Shown one piece after another: positions 7,893-15,396 of a stretch of DNA of 64,000 nt (the stretch's first letter is position 1; every line of letters begins with the position of its first letter). The notes beneath the pieces are model-generated. The model was not told the origin of the DNA and made no database searches. It saw only the letters and a program-made list of their open reading frames with translations. Source of the stretch: an uncultured Flavobacteriaceae bacterium (lineage in GTDB: Bacteria > Bacteroidota > Bacteroidia > Flavobacteriales > Flavobacteriaceae). The stretch is taken from the NCBI GenBank assembly GCA_947501845.1, contig CANMXP010000003.1:1-64000 (forward strand), written 5' to 3'. The position numbers were made by a program, and so were the translations under genes.

Positions 7893-8468
7893 GTGAGAAT
7901 AAAAGATGATAAAAAGATTTCTAGAGTTAAACAAGCATGTGTTGATTTAACATTTGAGCTTGGCGTTGAAGGAGTTTCTGCTGGTAAAGTATCAAAAATT
8001 TCAAATGTATCTGCATCTAGTATTTATGTGTATTTTGAAAACATGCGTGATATGTTTCAAGCTATAAATGATGAAATTATTGAAGAATATTTTACTACTA
8101 TATCAATATCTTTAAAAGAAGACATGATTATTAAAGATAGGTTTTTAGCATTATGGAACGCTGCCTACACATATTGTTCTAATAATTATAAAAGATTCAT
8201 TTTTACAACGAGAATGATGAATTCGTGTATTGTAGATTACAATAATACTAAAGAAATTAAGCCTTATCATGAAGTGATAAACGAGTTTCTTATTTTGGGT
8301 TCGAATGAAAAAATAATAAAAAAATTAGATGTTGCTAGTTTTATATATATAGCTTTTTCACCTCTCTATGCAATGCTAAAATCAAATATAGAAACAGGTC
8401 ATTTCAAATTAGACAATGAATCAAGGCAATTACTTCAATTAGCTGCATGGGATGCAATTAAAATGTAA
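7893..8468 (+). CDS. TetR/AcrR-family transcriptional repressor
   Basis: 191 aa from a GTG. The N-terminal TetR helix-turn-helix (about 8-54) is clear: ACVDLTFELGVEGVSAGKVSKISNVSASSIYVYFENMRDMF. The C-terminal ligand-binding half is divergent. A TATATTTG -7 box ends only 4 bases before the GTG, so the message would be leaderless or almost so. A 17-bp operator overlaps that box and is repeated inverted before the gene at 8517, implying that the protein represses itself and the two oxidoreductases after it. The likely signal is a quinone or other electrophile, judged from the target genes. Confidence 0.85.
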   Translation: MRIKDDKKISRVKQACVDLTFELGVEGVSAGKVSKISNVSASSIYVYFENMRDMFQAINDEIIEEYFTTISISLKEDMIIKDRFLALWNAAYTYCSNNYKRFIFTTRMMNSCIVDYNNTKEIKPYHEVINEFLILGSNEKIIKKLDVASFIYIAFSPLYAMLKSNIETGHFKLDNESRQLLQLAAWDAIKM

Positions 8469-8486
8469 AAAAATTTAACTAATAAA

Positions 8487-8503
8487 ATAAACGAATATTC
8501 ATT
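8487..8503. promoter_or_regulatory. TetR operator, copy 2
   Basis: ATAAACGAATATTCATT, the exact reverse complement of 7867-7883, 13 bases before the ATG of the oxidoreductase at 8517. It is expected to bring the two following genes under the TetR protein. Confidence 0.7.
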
Positions 8504-8516
8504 TAATAATAAAAAC

Positions 8517-9083
8517 ATGAAAAATACATTAATAATTAACGGGCACGAAAAATTTCCTTTCGCTAAAGGGGAGCTAAACAAATCGTTAGTTTCTGAAGCT
8601 CAAAACACCCTAGTCAATATAGGGCACAATGTCAAACTCATTGAGATTGATATTGCATATGATTTAGATCAAGTTGTAAAAGACATTTTTTGGGCAGATA
8701 ATATAATTTATCAAACTCCTGTTTATTGGTTTAACCTTCCAGGGGCATTTAAAAAATTTATTGATTCGGTATTCAATCATGGTTTATTGCAATTTATAAA
8801 CATGGATAGTAATACAGAATACGGAAGTGCGGGACTTTTAACGGAAAAAAAATATATGTTATCTACTACTTGGAATGCTCCCAAAAGTATTTTTAATAAC
8901 AAAAATGGTTACCTCCTGAAAGATGGTACCGTTGACGATGTTTTTTTACCCTTTCACTTATCAAATAAATATATAGGAATGTCGAAACTACCGAGCTTTG
9001 CCACCTATGATATTTACCATAATCCAACCATAGAGGCTGATCTTAAAAAATTCAAAAATCATTTAAAAACATATTTAAAGTAA
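8517..9083 (+). CDS. NAD(P)H-dependent oxidoreductase, MdaB/flavodoxin-2 family
   Basis: A 188-residue flavodoxin-fold quinone reductase. LIINGHEKFPFAKGELNKSL (4-23) is the FMN/FAD phosphate loop, and QTPVYWFNLPGAFKKFIDSVF (64-84) is the signature of the MdaB/KefF group; the late AGLLTEKKYMLSTTWNAP fits the same fold. Such enzymes reduce quinones by two electrons with NAD(P)H, avoiding semiquinones. It lies 13 bases after a TetR operator and 6 bases before the MDR-type oxidoreductase, so the two are one transcript. Cytoplasmic. Confidence 0.85.
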   Translation: MKNTLIINGHEKFPFAKGELNKSLVSEAQNTLVNIGHNVKLIEIDIAYDLDQVVKDIFWADNIIYQTPVYWFNLPGAFKKFIDSVFNHGLLQFINMDSNTEYGSAGLLTEKKYMLSTTWNAPKSIFNNKNGYLLKDGTVDDVFLPFHLSNKYIGMSKLPSFATYDIYHNPTIEADLKKFKNHLKTYLK

Positions 9084-9089
9084 TCTATT

Positions 9090-10097
9090 ATGAAAAGTAT
9101 AATCCTTGAAGAATTCGGCAATACAGAAGTCTTAAAAATAAGTACTAATACCAAAATTCCGTCTATCAACCAAAATCAAATATTAGTAGAAAACTATTCC
9201 GCAGCTATTAACCCTCACGACCTATATTTAAGGGCTGGGTACTTATCACCTATTTTAGGTGAGAATTTCCCAATCACACCTGGTTTAGACATTGCTGGTA
9301 AAGTTATAGCTGTAGGAGAAAATGTTAATAAATTCAAAATTGGAGATAACGTTTATGGAATGATGGATGCTAATCCAGAATTTGCTCAATCAGGTTTTGC
9401 ACAGACTGGAGCATATGCCGAGTATATTGTAACTAGAGAAGATACACTATCTATAATACCAGAAAATTTAACATTTGATGAGGCTGCCTCAATTCCGTTG
9501 GTAGGTTTAACAGCTTACCAAGCACTTATAAAAAAAGTAAAAGCAAAAAAAGGACAGAAGCTATTAATAAACGGAGCTTCGGGAGGTGTAGGTAGTATCG
9601 CAATACAAATTGCAAATCAAATTCAGTTGGAAACCACTGCGGTTTGTCACTCTACAAAAAATGATTTTGTTAGTTCTCTTAAACCAATGTCAATTTTACA
9701 TTATGATAAAGAAGACTTTACGGCATCGAAAATGAAATTTGACATTATTTTTGATGTTGTAGGAAATAAAAGCTTTGAGCTTTGTGAACAAAATCTTTCT
9801 GAAAATGGAATCTATATTTCTAATGTACCCACAGAAAGTACATTTAAAGCTTATCAAAACCCATCACAAGAAGAAAAGTTTGGGTTTAATTCGAAAAATA
9901 TGTACAACTGGGTAATTCCATTAGGAGAAGATTTAGATAAAATATCTGAACTAATTAGCAAAGGAATTATAAAACCTCTTGTAAATAAAGTATTCAATCT
10001 TGAAGAAGTAACAGAAGCTCATAACTATGCCGAAAGTGGTATAGTAACTGGTAAAATTGTTCTTTCCATCAAAAAAGACAACATTAATTTCAACTAA
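9090..10097 (+). CDS. NADP-dependent quinone oxidoreductase (MDR, zinc-free ADH type)
   Basis: A 335-residue medium-chain dehydrogenase/reductase. The N-terminal GroES-like domain (about 25-120) has NPHDLYLRAGYL and PGLDIAGKVIAVGENV, and the Rossmann domain has LINGASGGVGSIAIQIA near residue 155. Structural and catalytic zinc ligands are absent, which places it with QOR-type enzymes that reduce quinones or enones with NADPH. It is the third gene of a multi-gene cassette (7707 to about 10118), whose two ends share an exact 8-base complement (GTTAGGAT and ATCCTAAC). Confidence 0.85.
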   Translation: MKSIILEEFGNTEVLKISTNTKIPSINQNQILVENYSAAINPHDLYLRAGYLSPILGENFPITPGLDIAGKVIAVGENVNKFKIGDNVYGMMDANPEFAQSGFAQTGAYAEYIVTREDTLSIIPENLTFDEAASIPLVGLTAYQALIKKVKAKKGQKLLINGASGGVGSIAIQIANQIQLETTAVCHSTKNDFVSSLKPMSILHYDKEDFTASKMKFDIIFDVVGNKSFELCEQNLSENGIYISNVPTESTFKAYQNPSQEEKFGFNSKNMYNWVIPLGEDLDKISELISKGIIKPLVNKVFNLEEVTEAHNYAESGIVTGKIVLSIKKDNINFN

Positions 10098-10110
10098 TTC
10101 AAAGTACGAA

Positions 10111-10289
10111 ATCCTAACAATGTATATAAAAAATAGGGCGTTTGTGCTTAACCTAAAGTTTTGTGAATATTAATAAAGTCCGCCAAATTTTTAAATTTGG
10201 TATTTATAGAAGAAAAAAATTATATTTAGCTAAGTAATAAATCGAAACGAAAGTGCTTATCATCTGTCCTACTTTTGATACACGAACCG
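10111..10289 (+). repeat. attC-like repeat, GTATATAAAAAATAGGGCG type
   Basis: A different family from the main repeat. It begins ATCCTAACAATGTATATAAA, contains a CCAAATTTTTAAATTTGG stem near 10182, and ends ATACACGAACCG|TTGTGTG. The outer arms (TGTAT and ATACACG) pair. Related sites are at 11682 and 25155. Confidence 0.65.
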
Positions 10290-10321
10290 TTGTGTGTAAC
10301 TTGAAAAAACGCAATTAATGA

Positions 10322-10879
10322 ATGGACTTTAAGACTAGATTTGCTCGTTTTGATGACAAGAAAAGAATATTAAATCTTTATAAAAAAGTTTCAAAAAATA
10401 TTGGAGGTATTGCTCGAACTGAAAATGAAATTACAGAAAATTATATCGAAACAAACCTAAAGAAGTCAATAAGTAATGGAGCTTGTCTAGTAATTGAAAA
10501 TACAAATCAACTAATAGGCGAAATACATTGCTACAAATTGGAGCCAAATGTTTTTAATCATATTCTGTCTGAGTTAACAGTTGTAGTTGATTACGAATAT
10601 CAAGGTCAAGGACTTGGGAAATTACTTTTCAAATCTTTACTTGAATATGTAGAAACTAAAAGAATGGACATATTAAGAATTGAACTTATTGCGCGAGAAA
10701 GTAATAAAAAAGCAATAAAATTTTATGAAAAAATAGGATTTGAAATTGAAGGTCGTTTTGAAAAACGAATTGATAATGGAACTAAATATTTTGAAGCTGA
10801 TATTCCAATGGCTTGGTTTAATAAAAACTACACACAACACTGCTCACACTCGTTTGTAATGGGTGCTATAAAATTATAA
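10322..10879 (+). CDS. GNAT-family N-acetyltransferase
   Basis: The domain spans about residues 4-165: RFARFDDKKRILNLYKKVSKNIGG opens it, LSELTVVVDYEYQGQGLGKLLFKSL (about 90-115) holds the acetyl-CoA loop Q-G-Q-G-L-G, and LIARESNKKAIKFYEKIGFEIEG closes it. The acceptor cannot be read from sequence. The frame runs on into the array repeat, so roughly the last 14 residues (after NYTQH) and the stop are repeat-encoded. It is the only gene of its cassette; the ends GTTGTGTGTA and TACACACAAC match over 10 bases. Confidence 0.85.
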   Translation: MDFKTRFARFDDKKRILNLYKKVSKNIGGIARTENEITENYIETNLKKSISNGACLVIENTNQLIGEIHCYKLEPNVFNHILSELTVVVDYEYQGQGLGKLLFKSLLEYVETKRMDILRIELIARESNKKAIKFYEKIGFEIEGRFEKRIDNGTKYFEADIPMAWFNKNYTQHCSHSFVMGAIKL

Positions 10880-10993
10880 TTCAACCCTGATATTCCTTTA
10901 TATTTGGTTTGTATATGTAGAAACAAACACGCTTTATTGCGTTTATCTGGAAATATCAAGAAATAAATACAATAAATTGCGTTTATATAATTG
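10839..10993 (+). repeat. Main array repeat, full length
   Basis: Begins CACTGCTCACACTCGTTTG, with the CTATAAAATTATAATTC arm, a TATATTTG box, the long hairpin and TATAATTG|TTATAC. The first bases encode the end of the GNAT frame. Confidence 0.8.
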
Positions 10994-11026
10994 TTATACT
11001 TCATCGAAATAAAGAAAGTGAGATAA

Positions 11027-11671
11027 ATGAGTAAATCGAAAAAATTTTGGGATAGTGCTTCAAAAAATTATGACAAAACAGAAGAACGCTTTGAATACAT
11101 TCACCAAAAGTCAAGGGAAAACGCTAAAAGGCATATAGAAAGCTATAATGTTGTTTTAGATTATGGGTGTGGAACAGGCACAACAGCTTGCGAGATTGCC
11201 AATGATGTTAAAGAGATTTATGCTATTGATATATCCCCGAAAATGATTGAAATTTCCAAAAGGAAGGCTGCTGAAAAAAACATCAAAAATGTAATATTTG
11301 TTGAAGGGGATATTTTTGATGAAAAGCTAAAAAAAGAATCTTATGATAGAATTCTGGCTTTTAATATGTTGCATACTATTCCTAATCCCGAGAATGCAGT
11401 ACAAAGAATAAATGAATTACTCAAACCTGATGGGTTGTTTATATCTATCACTCCTTGTTTAGGTGATAAAATGTCTTTTCTAATTGGCTTGCAAATTCGA
11501 CTAGTTCAGGTAATGTGTAAAATAGGAATAATCCCAGTTCCTATAAGAAGGGTTAAAAGTTCAGATTTGGATGAATTAATTATTAACGGTAATTTTCTGA
11601 ATATTGATACTGAAAAGATATATAAGGGAGCATCTAGCTATTTTATGGTATCAAAAAAGAAAGATGCTTAA
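11027..11671 (+). CDS. Class I SAM-dependent methyltransferase
   Basis: A 214-residue methyltransferase. VVLDYGCGTGTTACEIA (motif I, about 43-59), IYAIDISPKMIEISKRKA (motif II), GDIFDEKL, RILAFNMLHTIPNPENAV and LLKPDGLFISITP (motif III) are all present, so the SAM fold is complete. It shares the small-molecule Methyltransf_11/25 architecture with the unit at 3690 but is not a close copy. No signal peptide. It is the only gene of its cassette, whose ends GTTATACTTC and GAAGCATAA are complementary with one mismatch. Confidence 0.85.
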   Translation: MSKSKKFWDSASKNYDKTEERFEYIHQKSRENAKRHIESYNVVLDYGCGTGTTACEIANDVKEIYAIDISPKMIEISKRKAAEKNIKNVIFVEGDIFDEKLKKESYDRILAFNMLHTIPNPENAVQRINELLKPDGLFISITPCLGDKMSFLIGLQIRLVQVMCKIGIIPVPIRRVKSSDLDELIINGNFLNIDTEKIYKGASSYFMVSKKKDA

Positions 11672-11681
11672 TAAAAAGTAA

Positions 11682-11811
11682 CGAAGCATAAAAATGTGTA
11701 TAAGTAATAGCGGTTTAAGTGATAAAATGAAAGTATAAACATAAAATAAAGGTAAGTGCAAAACCGCAAGGTTTTTGAGTAAAAATCCGCTACAACTCAT
11801 ACACGAAACCA
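11682..11811 (+). repeat. attC-like repeat, GTGTATAAGTAATAGCGGTTT type
   Basis: An imperfect palindrome. TGTGTATAAGTAATAGCGG on the left pairs with ATCCGCTACAACTCATACACG on the right, with unpaired bases as in attC sites, and CAAAACCGCAAGGTTTTTG forms an inner stem. It ends AACCA|TTAGCATTA. Here the core is A|TT rather than G|TT. Confidence 0.7.
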
Positions 11812-11834
11812 TTAGCATTAATAAGCCCAAAACT

Positions 11835-12542
11835 ATGACCAATGAATTAATAAGAAAGAATCTGACAAAAAGAAAAGAATCTTATTTATCTGTTCTTAAT
11901 TCTATTCCAAACCTTGATAGTTATCTGAAAGAGATTCTTAAAAACTTAAATAAATTCGATTTTAGTAGCTACAAGCAGAATTTAGAGAATGAAATTCTTG
12001 AAAATTTAAAAGAATGGTGGACAAATTCTAATAAAGGAATTAAAAAAGAAGAGCAGTTATTTGCAATTCTTTTTGAATATGATTTTTTCTTTAAGAAAAA
12101 TGTGGAAGCTACCGCATACGGAATTGAGGAATGGAAAGATTATCGAGCACAAACGGACAAGTTTAATATGGGTTTTAATTATGATTTCGCAACAGAATTT
12201 TACGCTTGCCCTGGAATAAAATTAAATTTTTTCGATAGTCTTGAGGCTTTAGATCACTCTAATTTACCCGAAAAGTATACTAATAACAATCTGAATTTGG
12301 ATGAATTAAAAATTGGAGAGCTCATAGAGATTGATGAGTTTAACGATATTGAAGACCTTTTAGGTTATCAAGAAATAATCGAATTACACAAATTTCAAGG
12401 TATGTTAGCTGTACACGATGTTTTATTAAAACTTGATTCAAGAAAAATCTTTGAATCTCTAAATTATAAAAACAACTTCATGTTTCTAATTGATGAACAT
12501 GATTCAGGAGAAGTTTACCCGTTATTATTAAAAAATAAATAA
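11835..12542 (+). CDS. Hypothetical cytoplasmic protein (235 aa)
   Basis: Taken from the ATG at 11835, because an earlier in-frame start lies inside the repeat. No signal peptide, no membrane helix and no family that I can name. The N-terminus is basic and helical (LIRKNLTKRKESYL), the middle has WWTNSNKGIKKEEQLFAIL and YGIEEWKDYRA, and the C-terminus carries LLGYQEIIELHKFQGMLAVHDVL followed by an acidic tail. It is the only gene of its cassette, bounded by ATTAGCATTA and TAATGCTAA (9 bases exact). It could be a defence, immunity or housekeeping-like protein; nothing decides between these. Confidence 0.65.
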   Translation: MTNELIRKNLTKRKESYLSVLNSIPNLDSYLKEILKNLNKFDFSSYKQNLENEILENLKEWWTNSNKGIKKEEQLFAILFEYDFFFKKNVEATAYGIEEWKDYRAQTDKFNMGFNYDFATEFYACPGIKLNFFDSLEALDHSNLPEKYTNNNLNLDELKIGELIEIDEFNDIEDLLGYQEIIELHKFQGMLAVHDVLLKLDSRKIFESLNYKNNFMFLIDEHDSGEVYPLLLKNK

Positions 12543-12543
12543 C

Positions 12544-12681
12544 TAATGCTAACAACGTGTCCACCAGCTAGCGCTCGTTTGCAACGTGTGCTATAAAATT
12601 ATAATTCAACCCTGAGTATATTCCTTTATATTTGGTTTGTATCTATAAAAACCAACACGCTTTTTTGCGTTTATATAATTG
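12544..12681 (+). repeat. Hybrid repeat, main type with truncated long hairpin
   Basis: TAATGCTAACAACGTGT (the opening of the 11682 type) is joined at about 12561 to a main repeat whose long hairpin has shrunk to AACACGCTTTTTTGCG. It ends TATAATTG|TTAACT. It shows both site fusion and hairpin loss. Confidence 0.75.
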
Positions 12682-12711
12682 TTAACTTTCATAAGAAGAT
12701 TCGTGATTAAA

Positions 12712-13368
12712 ATGTTTAAAATACTGATCGTTTTTAATTTAATATTAAGTTGTACTGTTTGTTATTCTCAAAACACTAAAATGGATAAAGAAGTAGAAGA
12801 AGTATTACTTTTGGGAAAAGATTCTATCATACAATTAGCTTTAAAGAAGATTGAAAGAGCAGGCTTGCCGACTGAAGAAGGAGTAAGTATAGAGAATTTT
12901 ACCCAAATCAAAGTATTGACAGATGGTAAAGAAGTTTGGGTATCATTTTCCAATCCAATAAAATACCTCCCCCAAAAAACTGTTTTTTATTTTGATGTTG
13001 GAATAGGTCTTTTAGAAGGAATTATTTCTAAGAATCGAGTTTCTAATCCTGAAGATTATGACGAAAAGACTATTTCATTCTATAAAGAAACAAAAGAAAC
13101 AGAGATAAATATCCAATTTGTTTTTGAAGCAATTAATAAAAGTGGTGAAATTGGTTCAATCGACATTGCGAATTTTGAAGATAATATGATAATTCGCGAA
13201 TATGAAAACTACTATGACATTAGTATCGTTTCAGAATCTCAAGAATCGTCCTATAAAATAGAAAAAACATCAGGTAAAATATATGATTCTGACCATGCTC
13301 ATCTTGTCCCACCTCCCAATATGGGGAATGAAGACAAATACGAATTAAAAGAGATCAACTGGGATTAA
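12712..13368 (+). CDS. Hypothetical exported protein
   Basis: Taken from the ATG at 12712 (218 aa). The signal peptide MFKILIVFNLILSCTVCYSQ could be cut by signal peptidase I after YSQ or as a lipoprotein at LSC. The mature part is acidic with predicted beta strands (IKVLTDGKEVWVSFSN, INIQFVFEAINKSGEIGSI) and ends SDHAHLVPPPN. I do not recognise the family; the fold may resemble small periplasmic lipoproteins of unknown function. It is the only gene of its cassette, bounded by GTTAACT and AGTTAAC, which are exact complements. Confidence 0.65.
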   Translation: MFKILIVFNLILSCTVCYSQNTKMDKEVEEVLLLGKDSIIQLALKKIERAGLPTEEGVSIENFTQIKVLTDGKEVWVSFSNPIKYLPQKTVFYFDVGIGLLEGIISKNRVSNPEDYDEKTISFYKETKETEINIQFVFEAINKSGEIGSIDIANFEDNMIIREYENYYDISIVSESQESSYKIEKTSGKIYDSDHAHLVPPPNMGNEDKYELKEINWD

Positions 13369-13383
13369 CGATAAGAAACAAAC

Positions 13384-13433
13384 GAGAGTTAACACAAAAT
13401 AAAAAGCATTAAAACGACTTTTTATTAAAACCG
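13384..13433 (+). repeat. Short attC-like hairpin site
   Basis: About 50 bp. After GAGAGTTAAC, AATAAAAAG pairs with CTTTTTATT over 9 bp around an 11-base loop, then AAAACCG|TTCTATGCC. It is the smallest candidate site of the array and unrelated in sequence to the main repeat. Confidence 0.6.
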
Positions 13434-13510
13434 TTCTATGCCATTTGAAAATCTAATTAAATTTGGTCCTTTGAAATAATATTTAGATATTTGTCTAAAT
13501 AACTAAATAT

Positions 13511-13765
13511 ATGAATTCTCTTTTCAAGGCACTAAATGATGAAACTAGAAGACAAATTGTCGAGCTGTTAAAAGAAAAGGATATGAATGCTGGAGAAATT
13601 GCAGATAGATTTAATATTTCAAAACCAAGTATTTCACATCATTTGGATATTTTAAAAAGGGCAGACTTAATAACAAGCGAGAAAAAAGGTCAGTTTGTTG
13701 AATATTCATTAAACACAAGCATATTAGAGGATTTACTAAACTGGATACTAGCTTTAAAAAAATAA
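13511..13765 (+). CDS. ArsR/SdpR-family repressor
   Basis: An 84-residue winged-helix ArsR-type regulator: FKALNDETRRQIVELLKEKDMNAGEIADRFNISKPSISHHLDILKRADLI covers the whole HTH, then the wing EKKGQFVEYSLNTS and a short last helix. No metal-binding cysteines are present, as in Bacillus SdpR, where the autorepressor is inactivated through SdpI. It lies 2 bases before an SdpI-family membrane protein, the same order as sdpRI. An imperfect dyad (TATTTAGATATTTGTCTAAATAACTAAATA, described here in outline) sits just before the ATG and could be its operator. Confidence 0.85.
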   Translation: MNSLFKALNDETRRQIVELLKEKDMNAGEIADRFNISKPSISHHLDILKRADLITSEKKGQFVEYSLNTSILEDLLNWILALKK

Positions 13766-13767
13766 AT

Positions 13768-14418
13768 ATGAATTTAAAAAAGGAATTACCACTTATAGCA
13801 ATTGTACTTTTGCCATTCATCTATTTGGCGTATCTATGGAATGATTTACCAAATAGCGTTCCTATGCATTGGAATATAAAAGGAGAAATAGATAGATACG
13901 GAGATAAAACAGAACTTATAATCATTCCATTTTTATTACCATTACTTGTTTATGTAATCTTTTTGGTTGTTCCTAAAATTGACCCAAAAAATAAACTGAA
14001 TAAAATGGGAAACAAACTTCAAATAATAAAATTCTTATTAACAACACTTATGTCAATATTAGCGTTATTCATAATTTATTCAGCAAAAAATCAGTCTTTT
14101 ACTAACCCTAATTATATATTGTTATTAACAGGCTTACTTTATTTAATTCTCGGAAATTATTTTAAAACAATAAAAGCAAATTACTTCATTGGTATTAGAA
14201 CACCTTGGACTTTAGAAAACGAAACTGTTTGGAAAGAAACCCACAGGTTAGGAGGAAAAATGTGGTTTATTGGTGGTCTCATAATTGTATTTTCAAGTTT
14301 GTTGGTAGAAAAGCAAACTAATTTTGCATTGTTTATAGTTATAACTGCTATTATAACTATAATTCCTGTAATCTATTCATACATAAAATTTCAAAACCTT
14401 AAAAAACTGGCTAAGTGA
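13768..14418 (+). CDS. SdpI-family immunity-type membrane protein
   Basis: 216 aa with six likely membrane helices. An N-terminal DUF1648 segment carries LPNSVPMHWNIKGEIDRYGDK (about 26-46), and the SdpI signature is NYFKTIKANYFIGIRTPWTLENETVWKETHRLGGKMWFIGG (about 132-172). In Bacillus subtilis SdpI gives immunity to the SdpC cannibalism toxin and sequesters SdpR at the membrane. No SdpC-like gene accompanies it, so this could be an orphan immunity cassette. Inner membrane. The cassette runs 13434 to about 14440; its ends are only loosely complementary. Confidence 0.85.
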   Translation: MNLKKELPLIAIVLLPFIYLAYLWNDLPNSVPMHWNIKGEIDRYGDKTELIIIPFLLPLLVYVIFLVVPKIDPKNKLNKMGNKLQIIKFLLTTLMSILALFIIYSAKNQSFTNPNYILLLTGLLYLILGNYFKTIKANYFIGIRTPWTLENETVWKETHRLGGKMWFIGGLIIVFSSLLVEKQTNFALFIVITAIITIIPVIYSYIKFQNLKKLAK

Positions 14419-14440
14419 AAACAAAACTTTTATCCCCATT

Positions 14441-14596
14441 TATGGCTCGTTTGCAACGCGTGCTATAAAAGTATAATTCAACCCTGAATATATTATTCCT
14501 TTATATTTGGTTTGTATATATAAAAATAAACACGCTTTATTGCGTTTATCTGGAAATATCAAGAAATAAACACAATAAAGTGCGCTTGTATAATTG
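14441..14596 (+). repeat. Main array repeat, full length
   Basis: Begins TATGGCTCGTTTGCAACGCG, with a slightly changed promoter part (TATATTATTCCTTTATATTTG), the long hairpin and TATAATTG|TTGTACCAC. Confidence 0.8.
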
Positions 14597-14615
14597 TTGT
14601 ACCACATTCAAGAAA

Positions 14616-14972
14616 TGACCTCTGAAAAAGACAAAGCCAAAAAGCAAATAATTTACTTTCTTAAAAAGAAATTTACAATGGAGGTTGCTAGAAGTACTTG
14701 ATTTGACTTGCCTGAATACTCAATTATCGAAAAGAGTTTAATAAAAGTATATTCTCGAATCTTCATCGGATTATAAAACATTGGACAAGTTATTGACAAA
14801 AAGCCTGACCGATAAATTAATAAAACTCAAGGAGTTTAGTTTAGAATTTAAAAACAATACTATTCTATTAAAATTTGAGAAAGAGTTCAACAAAAAGGAT
14901 TCTGTTGACCTAATAGAAGTAGGAAAAATAATGGAATTCGAAATAAAAAATGTAGTACAGCAACGTATATAA
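14616..14972 (+). pseudogene. Degenerate small gene (frameshifted)
   Basis: Position 14616 opens a frame reading MTSEKDKAKKQIIYFLKKKF that stops after 28 codons at TGA. A second frame begins near 14781 (LLTKSLTDKLIKLKEF ... LIEVGKIMEFEIKNVVQQRI) and ends at 14972. Together they look like one cytoplasmic protein of about 110 aa broken by a stop and a frameshift. The family is not recognisable. The unit keeps good cassette ends (GTTGTACCACATT and AATGTAGTACAGCAAC), so decay affected the gene and not the sites. Confidence 0.45.
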
Positions 14973-15080
14973 TTTATTGCTTCTGACTTTTATATAGGAA
15001 AACACTCTCAATTTTGCTATCTTTGGTTTACAGTGAAAAATCACTGCGGATTTTCGCGCAACAAGCCATAAACAAGACCA
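14959..15080 (+). repeat. Probable degraded attC-like site
   Basis: Starts at the complement of the unit's 5' end (GTACAGCAACGTATATAA) and ends AAGACCA|TTGTGG before the next remnant. Inner palindromy is weak, so the assignment rests on position. Confidence 0.4.
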
Positions 15081-15098
15081 TTGTGGTTAATTAGAAAA

Positions 15099-15257
15099 AT
15101 GACAATAGAAGAATTAAAGTCAAACATAAAATGATGAGAATCTAAGAGGTGGATTTATAACATCGCTGTTGGGTTTTTTGGAATTTTTGCTGTCTATGAT
15201 GGACTTTCAAGGGGAGAATACTTTTGGATTATAGACGACCCATCTAGCACGTGTTAG
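15099..15257 (+). pseudogene. Small membrane protein gene broken by two in-frame TGA codons
   Basis: One frame of 53 codons: MTIEELKSNIK, then TGA TGA, then ESKRWIYNIAVGFFGIFAV and YDGLSRGEYFWIIDDPSSTC. The hydrophobic stretch WIYNIAVGFFGIFAVYDGL would be a membrane helix. The same frame continuing past the double stop argues for a decayed gene. Its end and stop codon are in the following repeat. Confidence 0.45.
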
Positions 15258-15353
15258 CAACGCGTGCTATAAATTATAATTGAACTCTGATATTCCTTTA
15301 TATTCGGTTTGTATATATAAAAATAAACAGAACAAAGTGCGTTTATATAATTG
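15243..15353 (+). repeat. Main array repeat, long hairpin partly deleted
   Basis: 111 bp. CTAGCACGTGTTAGCAACG opens it, TATATTCGGTTTG replaces the usual TATATTTGGTTTG, and the long hairpin is reduced to AAATAAACAGAACAAAGTGCG. It ends TATAATTG|TTTGTAAGC. Confidence 0.8.
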
Positions 15354-15396
15354 TTTGTAAGCTATTAGCTCACTCAAACTCAAAAAAATATAAATT

